This document shows, piece after piece, positions 1 to 5,051 of a stretch of 5,051 nt of DNA. The notes under the pieces are model-generated. The model worked only from the letters and a program-made list of their open reading frames with translations, had not been told where the DNA came from and did not search any database. This stretch comes from an uncultured Rhodospirillales bacterium (GTDB lineage Bacteria; Pseudomonadota; Alphaproteobacteria; Acetobacterales; Acetobacteraceae): the NCBI GenBank assembly GCA_903928045.1, contig CAIYPH010000896.1, positions 1 through 5,051 of the forward strand, read 5' to 3'. The number at the start of each line of letters is the position of its first letter. Within the stretch, counting starts at the first letter, position 1. Position numbers and translations under genes: made by a program.

Positions 1-803
1 ACCTCGGCGATGGCGATCGGATCACCGGAGTTGATCTTCGCCTCGTACTCCTGCGCCCGGCGGGACCACATCGTGCGCTTGACGCGCGCCCGGCCTTTCA
101 GCACGGCCAGCGCCTCGTCAAACTGCTTGCGGGTGGAGAGCTTACGCAGCCCAGCCGAGCGCGCCTTGGCGACCGGCACCCGCAGCGTCATGCGGTTTTC
201 CTCGAAAGTGATGTGGATCAGCTCGAGCTTGTGCCCGGCGATCTCCTCCACCGCGATCTTCTCGACCTTGCCGACCCCGTGTGTCGGATAAACCACGAAA
301 TCGCCGTCGACGAAGTTCTCTTCCTTCGCCGCCGCGCGGGACGGCGGTACCGGACGGCCGTTCTGCATGGTCATCTGGCCCATCCGCGAGTCCGGCTGGC
401 GCACGGCGCGCGGCGCCTCCGACACCACCGCCGGTGCTGGCTCGGCCGGAGCCGGGGCCACTTCAGGCGCCGGCGCAGCTTCCGTCGGCGCGGGCGCCTG
501 TGGTTCGGCGAGCCCCTTGGGCGCCGCCTTGGCTGGCGGCTTGGCGGCCGGCTTGGGGCTTGTGGAGGGCATATCGCTGATGGTTTGCGGCGCGGCGACC
601 GGCGTTGACTTGGGGGAGGTCACTTTGGATGTTGTCACTTTCGATGTGGTCAATTTGGGTGCGGTTTCCGGCGACGGCTTGGTGGGCTTGGCGACGGCAA
701 CTTTGGCGCGGGACGAAGCATCCTTCGCCGAGGATGTATCAACGGCGATACCTGCGGCAGATGTTGCGGCCTTGCCGGCCGCCCCAACAGCGGAAGCCTT
801 CAT
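1..803 (-). CDS. carD: CarD/CdnL-family RNA polymerase-binding transcription regulator with long low-complexity N-terminal extension (C-terminus off the window)
   Basis: This open frame runs off the left edge, so 267 codons are present and the last ~60 residues are missing. Residues ~161-215 form the CarD RNAP-interaction domain (FVDGDFVVYPTHGVGKV, then the strand segment around LRVPVAKA). The helical DNA-binding part follows, with RTMWSRRAQEYEAKINSGD at 243-261. W246 matches the tryptophan that, in characterised CarD proteins, contacts the upstream edge of the -10 bubble. Family members bind the RNAP beta subunit and stabilise open complexes, often at rRNA promoters. Residues 1-160 are not CarD-like: 1-75 is basic (Lys/Thr/Ser/Ala) and 98-130 is acidic and Pro/Ala-rich. 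The start at 803 was chosen because GAGG lies 6 bases upstream. An in-frame ATG at 836 lacks a Shine-Dalgarno, and internal ATGs at 383, 374 and 368 would give a normal-length CarD. Family assignment is secure; the true start is less so. Confidence 0.93.
   Translation of the reverse strand, partial: MKASAVGAAGKAATSAAGIAVDTSSAKDASSRAKVAVAKPTKPSPETAPKLTTSKVTTSKVTSPKSTPVAAPQTISDMPSTSPKPAAKPPAKAAPKGLAEPQAPAPTEAAPAPEVAPAPAEPAPAVVSEAPRAVRQPDSRMGQMTMQNGRPVPPSRAAAKEENFVDGDFVVYPTHGVGKVEKIAVEEIAGHKLELIHITFEENRMTLRVPVAKARSAGLRKLSTRKQFDEALAVLKGRARVKRTMWSRRAQEYEAKINSGDPIAIAE
604..663 (-). repeat. 15-base tandem repeat inside carD encoding a pentapeptide repeat
   Basis: On the plus strand GTCACTTTGGATGTT (619-633), GTCACTTTCGATGTG (634-648) and GTCAATTTGGGTGCG (649-663) are three recognisable 15-base units. 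In the carD frame they encode APKLT, TSKVT and TSKVT (residues 48-62). A fourth, more diverged unit SPKST (63-67) follows. Each unit has Lys in the third place and Thr in the last, so the tract adds regularly spaced positive charge to the N-terminal tail. The length is a multiple of three and preserves frame, as expected for slippage within a tolerated disordered region. Confidence 0.75.
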
Positions 804-809
804 TCCTGA

Positions 810-813
810 CCTC
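810..813 (-). promoter_or_regulatory. Shine-Dalgarno GAGG supporting the carD start at 803
   Basis: GAGG on the minus strand lies 6 bases before the ATG at 803. The in-frame ATG at 836 is preceded by TTTACCGGCA with no purine-rich site. This decides for the 803 start. Confidence 0.6.
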
Positions 814-953
814 GTTGATCGATCTCTTGCATCCATTGCCGGTAAATCGGCGCCGGTTCCCACCGATCGCCGCTCCGACGGGTGCGGTTGACTCCAATTT
901 GGGCACGCCAGCCCCCACGGCCAAAATTGCCGCGGAAGCGCTCCGATCCGGGA

Positions 954-982
954 GGCATATCACAAATTCAGGCGGGAGTCAT
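954..982 (-). promoter_or_regulatory. Candidate sigma-70-type promoter for carD
   Basis: On the minus strand ATGACT (982-977) and TATGCC (959-954) are separated by 17 bases, matching TTGACA/TATAAT at 4 of 6 and 3 of 6 positions. This would give a leader of roughly 140 bases before the start at 803. The 804-1058 interval is otherwise gene-free on both strands as far as I can see. The match is weak and rests on spacing and position; carD could also be read through from fdxA. Confidence 0.25.
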
Positions 983-1010
983 GGGCCGCCGTCCCACGTT
1001 TCCGGTCCAC

Positions 1011-1025
1011 GCGGAGAAATTCCGC
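1011..1025. terminator. Small hairpin downstream of fdxA, possible weak terminator or processing site
   Basis: GCGGA (1011-1015) and TCCGC (1021-1025) are perfect reverse complements around a 5-base loop, and two G-T pairs could extend the stem. It begins about 33 bases past the fdxA stop. On the minus strand no T-run follows the hairpin. On the plus strand ACTTTT follows, but no plus-strand gene lies upstream. It is therefore not a convincing intrinsic terminator for the fdxA operon. Confidence 0.2.
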
Positions 1026-1058
1026 ACTTTTCAGCGGCTCTACCGCCAAGCGCGAAGA

Positions 1059-1388
<330 letters not shown>

Positions 1389-1391
<3 letters not shown>

Positions 1392-1401
1392 CACACGCTC
1401 C
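1389..1401 (-). promoter_or_regulatory. TGATG stop-start overlap and Shine-Dalgarno for fdxA
   Basis: On the minus strand GGAG (1401-1398) is followed by 6 bases and then TGATG, where TGA ends the S4 gene and ATG (1391-1389) starts fdxA. The ribosome binding site lies inside the last codons of the S4 gene. This layout suggests reinitiation or coupled translation and supports ATG over the GTG at 1394. Confidence 0.75.
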
Positions 1402-1774
1402 GGTCAGGTCTCGTCCGCGCGCGATATGACGCGTCTTCGCCCGCCCCGCAAGGCTCCTGTTGCACCGCGGCATTGCGTGACCCGTCGTTCGGCGCAATCT
1501 CCCGATACAGAAGCCGGGCTTCCTCCGCCCCACCACGCCGCGGGGCGAGCGACAGCACCTCAAGAACCCGGACCCGCCCGCCGCCCGGGCCGGGCTGGGC
1601 GAGGGTGATAACGTCGCCGGGCCGCACCTTGGCATGCGGTTTGTCGGTCGGCAGGCGGTTGATGCGGATCAGCCCGCCGGCGGCCAGCGCGGCACAATCG
1701 GCGCGCTGGCGCATCACGCGGGCGCACCAGAGATATTTATCGAGCCGCTGCCACTCGCGATCTTCGCCGCTCAC
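1391..1774 (-). CDS. S4-domain RNA-binding protein, Hsp15-like (HslR family)
   Basis: This small 127-residue protein carries an S4 RNA-binding fold at residues ~10-56: [11 protein letters not shown], then [10 protein letters not shown], then [11 protein letters not shown] strand-helix segment [16 protein letters not shown]...LYREI follows at ~67-93. This order matches the Hsp15 family, whose E. coli member binds 50S subunits carrying a stalled nascent chain; the same ribosome-rescue role here is inference. The tail, residues 94-127, lacks the Lys/Arg-rich ending I recall for many homologues and may be diverged. The start is GTG at 1774, 8 bases after the helicase stop, with GAGG 6 bases upstream; no better in-frame ATG is available. 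It sits between the helicase and fdxA in an apparent operon. Confidence 0.9.
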
Positions 1775-1780
1775 CGCCGC

Positions 1781-1784
1781 CCTC
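1781..1784 (-). promoter_or_regulatory. Shine-Dalgarno for the S4 gene overlapping the helicase stop codon
   Basis: GAGG (1784-1781) shares bases with the helicase stop TGA (1785-1783) and stands 6 bases before the GTG at 1774. It supports the GTG start and suggests that ribosomes ending the helicase assist initiation on the S4 gene. Confidence 0.65.
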
Positions 1785-4287
1785 AGCGCGCATTGAGCGC
1801 GGCCAAAGCCGCGAAGGGGCCGCTTGGTGCGCGCAGCGGGGCCTCGGGCTTGCGGCGGATCGGCGCCAGCATCGGCGGGGCCGGCGGGCCGTATTCGCCT
1901 GGCGTAAGCGGTACCGCCGGCAGCACGCGGAAGCCGAGGCGGCGCAGCACCGGCGGTAATTGCTCGGCCTTTACCGCGAGGCGGGTGGCGAGGCCCGCCG
2001 GCATCGGGATGGGCCGGTCGCGCGCAGACGCGGCGAGATCACCGCCCAGTTTCTCCGCCACGTCGAGCCGCACCAGAACAGGCCCGGCCTCTATCCACCC
2101 CATCGCCGCGGCGAAACCGAACGGCCACAGGGGCGGAACCGGTAGCGAGACCCGTGATGGCACCGGCAATTCCGGCACCGCGACCCCGGCGTGGACCCCC
2201 CAGAGCAGCGCCCGCAGCGGGCTGAAGCCGGGCTTCAGCAGCGCCGGCATGAAGATACCATGCCGCCCCGCCTGCACGCCGATCGCCTTCAGCCGCACCC
2301 GCAGCGGCGGCAACAGCGGCGTCTCCTCCCCGGCGATCACGCCGATCGCCTCACCTAGGCGGTGCAGCACGCCACGCAGCGCGGCATCCTCGGTTCGCAG
2401 TGCGGCGAACAGCGGGGCCAGGCCCTCGCGTATCCGCGTATCGCAGAAGCGTTGCAAGCGCACCCGGATGCGCTCGCGCTGGGCGCCATCGAGATAGGCG
2501 CTGTCCGCGGCCTCGGCGAGCGGGCGGAGCGCCCAAGCGCCGGCCCGCAGCCGTCCGATCGGCGCGCCCTCCCAGGTCAGCATCACCGGCGTGCCAGGAA
2601 CCAGGGCGAACTCGGAATCCTCCGCTGCCTCCAGCCGGGCCACCCGGCGCGGCATCTCCTCGCCCAATGCGCGGCGGGCGGCGCGCAGCACCAGCTTGCG
2701 CGCGTCGCCCTCGGTCAGCGGATCGGGCAGGAAGGTGAAGCCCTCGATATGGCCGACCGGATGGCCTTCCACCACCACCTCGCCGCGCCGCGTTACCGCC
2801 GAGAGCAGGTCCTGCCCCTCCGCGGCGTCCAGCCGGCGCATCAGGTGCGCGGCACGGCGATCGACGAAGCGGGCGATCAGCCGCTCGTGCAGCGCGTCCG
2901 AGATCATGTCCTCGACCTCGCGGGCGCGGGCCTGCCAATGCGCAGCATCCTCCAGCCAGTCTCCGCGCGCGGCGATATAGGTCCAGACCCGCACGCCGGC
3001 GAGGCGCTGCATCAGCGTGTCGATATCGCCATCGGCGCGGCCGAGCGCGTTGATCTGCCCGGCGATCCAGTCGGTCGGTAGCCGCCCCTCGCGTGCGATA
3101 TGGGTGAACACCCGCGCACAGAGCTTGGTGTGGGTATCATCGGCGAGCTTGCGGAAATCCGGGATCTGGCAGGCCTCCCATAGCAACCCGACGCGTCGGC
3201 GCGTGCGAGCGAGCGCACTTATATCGGGGTCCTGCATCAGCACGCCCAGAGTCTCAACATCGGTCGCCTCGTTGCCGCGCACCAGGCCATAGCGTGGCGG
3301 CGGGGCGTTGAGGCTGGCGAGCAGCAGGTCGGGCGAGGTGAAATCGAGCGCCGCATTGCGCCAGCACAGCTGCTCCAGCGGCTCGAACTGGTGCTCCTCC
3401 ACCGCCCGCACGATGTCCTCATCGAGCGGCGGGCACTCGCCGGTGGAGCCGAAGGTGCCGTCACGCATGCCCCGCCCGGCGCGACCGGCGATCTGCGCTA
3501 CCTCGCTGGCCAGCAAATGGCGCGGGCGATGGCCGTCAAACTTGGTCAGCCGCGCGAAGCCGACGTGGTCGACATCCATATTAAGGCCCATGCCGATGGC
3601 ATCGGTCGCCACCAGGAAATCGACCTCGCCCGCCTGATACAGCGCGACCTGGGCGTTGCGGGTGCGCGGGCTCAGCCGCCCCATCACCACGGCGCAGCCG
3701 CCGCGGCGCCGGCGGATCAGCTCGGCGATGGCGTAGACCTCGGCGGCACTGAAAGCGACCACGGCACTGCGCGGCGGCAGGCGGGTCAGCTTGGTCACCC
3801 CGGCATGGGTGATCCGGGACAGCCTCGGCCGCGTTTCGACGATCGCCTCCGGCACCAGGCGGTGCAGCAGCGGGCGGATGGTCTCGGCGCCGAGAAACAT
3901 CGTCTCCACCATGCCGCGTGCATGCAGCAGCCGATCGGTGAAGATATGTCCGCGATCGGGGTCGGCGCAGAGCTGGATTTCGTCAACGGCCAGGAATTCC
4001 GCATGCCGGTCGAGCGGCATGGCTTCCACTGTACAAGAGAACCACCGCGCCTCGGGCGGCACGATCTTCTCTTCCCCGGTGATCAGCGCCACGTAGCGCG
4101 CGCCCTTCTTGGCCACCATGCGGTCGTAGTTCTCGCGGGCGAGCAGGCGCAGCGGGAAGCCGATGATCCCCGAGGAATGCGCCAGCATGCGCTCAATGGC
4201 GAGATGGGTCTTGCCCGTGTTTGTCGGGCCGAGAACGGCTTTCACGCGATGCCCCAGCAGGGGGAAGGACGGTGCGAATCCCGACAT
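1783..4287 (-). CDS. Suv3-like superfamily 2 DExH-box RNA helicase
   Basis: An 834-residue protein from ATG 4287. Helicase motifs appear in order: Walker A GPTNTGKT (20-27), motif Ia around [10 protein letters not shown] (43-52), TGEE (70-73), DEIQ motif II (102-105), GAETIRP (134-139 region), [10 protein letters not shown] motif V (227-236) and QIAGRAGR motif VI (265-272). DEIQ with GRAGR is the Suv3 signature, and the [10 protein letters not shown] region (~308 onward) resembles the Suv3 C-terminal domain. Suv3 proteins unwind RNA with ATP, in mitochondria together with an RNase or PNPase; the bacterial role is less clear and RNA turnover is inference. The ~500-residue C-terminal part is Leu/Arg/Ala-rich with a Pro-rich end, and no extra domain is recognised. 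Starts at 4353 and 4335 extend the frame by 22 and 16 residues. I prefer 4287 because homology begins just after it and the htpG promoter occupies the 4353 region, but no start has a clear Shine-Dalgarno. Confidence 0.92.
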   Translation of the reverse strand: MSGFAPSFPLLGHRVKAVLGPTNTGKTHLAIERMLAHSSGIIGFPLRLLARENYDRMVAKKGARYVALITGEEKIVPPEARWFSCTVEAMPLDRHAEFLAVDEIQLCADPDRGHIFTDRLLHARGMVETMFLGAETIRPLLHRLVPEAIVETRPRLSRITHAGVTKLTRLPPRSAVVAFSAAEVYAIAELIRRRRGGCAVVMGRLSPRTRNAQVALYQAGEVDFLVATDAIGMGLNMDVDHVGFARLTKFDGHRPRHLLASEVAQIAGRAGRGMRDGTFGSTGECPPLDEDIVRAVEEHQFEPLEQLCWRNAALDFTSPDLLLASLNAPPPRYGLVRGNEATDVETLGVLMQDPDISALARTRRRVGLLWEACQIPDFRKLADDTHTKLCARVFTHIAREGRLPTDWIAGQINALGRADGDIDTLMQRLAGVRVWTYIAARGDWLEDAAHWQARAREVEDMISDALHERLIARFVDRRAAHLMRRLDAAEGQDLLSAVTRRGEVVVEGHPVGHIEGFTFLPDPLTEGDARKLVLRAARRALGEEMPRRVARLEAAEDSEFALVPGTPVMLTWEGAPIGRLRAGAWALRPLAEAADSAYLDGAQRERIRVRLQRFCDTRIREGLAPLFAALRTEDAALRGVLHRLGEAIGVIAGEETPLLPPLRVRLKAIGVQAGRHGIFMPALLKPGFSPLRALLWGVHAGVAVPELPVPSRVSLPVPPLWPFGFAAAMGWIEAGPVLVRLDVAEKLGGDLAASARDRPIPMPAGLATRLAVKAEQLPPVLRRLGFRVLPAVPLTPGEYGPPAPPMLAPIRRKPEAPLRAPSGPFAALAALNAR

Positions 4288-4304
4288 GGTCAGATGGTTG
4301 TGTG

Positions 4305-4322
4305 TTGCACTGCGGAATGCAA
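4305..4322. repeat. Short inverted repeat TTGCA-N8-TGCAA in the divergent region
   Basis: TTGCA (4305-4309) and TGCAA (4318-4322) are perfect 5-base inverted arms 8 bases apart, upstream of the preferred helicase start. The arrangement could be an operator half-site pair or part of the helicase promoter. Arms this short can arise by chance. Confidence 0.25.
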
Positions 4323-4351
4323 GCACCGAAACCATGACAGCCCGCGAAACC

Positions 4352-4380
4352 ATTGAAATCGCCGCTGCGGGGCCGCATAT
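4352..4380 (+). promoter_or_regulatory. Sigma-32 (RpoH) heat-shock promoter for htpG
   Basis: ATTGAAA at 4352-4358 matches the sigma-32 -35 consensus CTTGAAA at 6 of 7 positions. CCGCATAT at 4373-4380 matches the -10 consensus CCCCATnT at all but one defined base. The 14-base spacer is within the usual 13-15. Transcription should start near 4387, leaving a leader of about 20 bases that still includes the ribosome binding site. htpG is a classic RpoH target, so site and gene agree. The consensus is from E. coli; alphaproteobacterial RpoH sites are similar. Confidence 0.8.
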
Positions 4381-4393
4381 GCCGGCCCGACAC

Positions 4394-4401
4394 GGAGGTG
4401 A
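4394..4401 (+). promoter_or_regulatory. Strong Shine-Dalgarno for htpG
   Basis: GGAGGTGA is an 8-base complement to the 3' end of 16S rRNA, 7 bases before the ATG at 4409. It fixes the htpG start and suggests high translation, fitting a chaperone needed quickly in heat shock. Confidence 0.85.
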
Positions 4402-4408
4402 CTTTCTG

Positions 4409-5051
4409 ATGGATACGACAACTGAGAAGACCGGGGCCGAAAAACACGGATTCGAGGCCGAGGTCGGCCGTCTGCTCGATCTCGTGGTGCATTCGCTCTA
4501 TTCGGAGCGCGAGATCTTCCTGCGCGAGCTGGTCGCCAACGCGGCCGACGCGGTCGATCGCCGCCGCTTCGAGAGCCTGACCCACCCAGCGCTGGCGGTG
4601 CCCGAGGGCGCCAAGCTGCGCATCAGCCCGGACAAGGCGGCCCGCACCATCACCATCTCCGACGAGGGGATGGGCATGTCCCGCGAGGAGCTGATGGCCC
4701 ATCTCGGCACCATCGCCCGCTCCGGCACCCGCGCCTTCACCGAGACGCTGGCCAACGCCAAGCCCGAGGAGCGGCCCAGCCTGATCGGCCAGTTCGGCGT
4801 CGGCTTCTACTCCTCCTTCATGGTGGCGGACCGCGTCGAATTCGTCAGCCGCAAGGCCGGCAGCGAGGAGACCTGGATCTGGGCCTCGGAGGGGCGGGGC
4901 GAATACACGCTGGCGCCGGGCAGCCGCGAGATGGCCGGCAGCGACGTGATCCTGCACATCAAGGCCGATGCCGAGGAATTCCTCGAGCCGATGCGCCTCG
5001 AGACCATCGTGCGCAAATGGGCCGACCACATCACCCTGCCCATCACCATCG
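4409..5051 (+). CDS. htpG: HtpG, bacterial Hsp90 chaperone (N-terminal third, continues off the window)
   Basis: The first 214 codons are present, of about 620 usual for the family. HtpG is a cytoplasmic dimeric ATP-dependent chaperone that helps remodel client proteins, working with DnaK. The visible part is the GHKL ATP-binding domain: [26 protein letters not shown] (split here as [14 protein letters not shown] at 28-41 and VANAADAVD at 42-50), SDEGMGM (84-90), [10 protein letters not shown] (98-107) and [11 protein letters not shown] (127-137). The catalytic Glu (E40), the Mg/ATP-contact Asn (N44) and the adenine-binding Asp (D85) are all there, so the ATPase should be active. The first ~13 residues precede the conserved region and are a short polar leader. 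The start is supported by a strong Shine-Dalgarno and by the upstream sigma-32 promoter. The gene is divergent from the helicase operon, with no sign of damage. Confidence 0.97.
   Translation, partial: MDTTTEKTGAEKHGFEAEVGRLLDLVVHSLYSEREIFLRELVANAADAVDRRRFESLTHPALAVPEGAKLRISPDKAARTITISDEGMGMSREELMAHLGTIARSGTRAFTETLANAKPEERPSLIGQFGVGFYSSFMVADRVEFVSRKAGSEETWIWASEGRGEYTLAPGSREMAGSDVILHIKADAEEFLEPMRLETIVRKWADHITLPITI

Noticed and set aside
817..824. GATCGATC palindrome just upstream of carD
   Set aside because: An 8-base palindrome of this kind is expected by chance and no second copy suggests an operator.
367..891. A long plus-strand open frame (174 codons) opposite the carD N-terminal region
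   Set aside because: Its Ala/Gly-rich product is what the complement of Ala/Pro/Lys-coding DNA yields; the minus strand has the CarD domain in the continuing frame, and there is no Shine-Dalgarno or recognisable domain on the plus strand.
739..963. Possible small minus-strand gene (74 codons) between fdxA and carD
   Set aside because: It overlaps the carD start in another frame, has an Arg/Gly-rich composition without a domain, and has no ribosome binding site of note.
976..980. GANTC sites as evidence of CcrM/GcrA control of carD
   Set aside because: GANTC also occurs at several places inside the genes here, for instance at 388-392, so its presence in the gap is not enriched enough to support regulation.
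3391..4356. Plus-strand open frame of 321 codons opposite the helicase motor domain
   Set aside because: It is antisense to the conserved helicase motifs and is rich in His, Arg and Ala with no recognisable domain; long antisense frames are common in GC-rich DNA.
4193..5029. Minus-strand open frame of 278 codons opposite htpG
   Set aside because: It mirrors the plus-strand HtpG ATPase domain, whose residues are conserved and complete; it would also run across the htpG promoter and into the helicase gene.

Overview
The window reads as a piece of chromosome from a GC-rich alphaproteobacterium, probably of the Rhodospirillales/Acetobacteraceae type. That placement is inferred from the strong G/C bias at third codon positions and from the protein types and gene order; there is no rRNA or other direct taxonomic marker. 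No mobile element, tRNA, rRNA or CRISPR array is visible.

Layout. Four genes lie on the minus strand and one on the plus strand, transcribed away from a short divergent intergenic region at about 4288-4408. Leftward, in order of transcription, are a Suv3-like DExH RNA helicase (4287-1783), a small Hsp15-like S4-domain RNA-binding protein (1774-1391), a seven-iron ferredoxin FdxA (1391-1059), a 255-base gap, and a CarD/CdnL-type RNA polymerase-binding regulator (803 to beyond base 1). Rightward is htpG (4409 to beyond 5051), the bacterial Hsp90, of which about the first third is present.

How the parts fit. Helicase, S4 protein and fdxA look like one operon. The S4 gene starts 8 bases after the helicase stop, and its Shine-Dalgarno overlaps that stop. 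The S4 stop and the fdxA start overlap in TGATG. This order, with carD following, is as I recall a recurring neighbourhood in Alphaproteobacteria; the link is RNA handling plus an electron carrier next to a transcription regulator, but no direct functional partnership can be read from the sequence. carD is separated by 255 bases and may have its own promoter. htpG has a very good match to a sigma-32 (RpoH) heat-shock promoter at 4352-4380 and a near-perfect Shine-Dalgarno.

Most notable. (1) The CarD homologue carries an N-terminal extension of about 160 residues, rich in Ala, Pro, Lys and Thr, with a basic first half containing a pentapeptide repeat and an acidic Pro/Ala second half. (2) The sigma-32 promoter of htpG overlaps the longest possible helicase start codon, which helps choose a shorter helicase start. 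No wholly new system is apparent; this is mainly a conserved housekeeping region with an unusual CarD.
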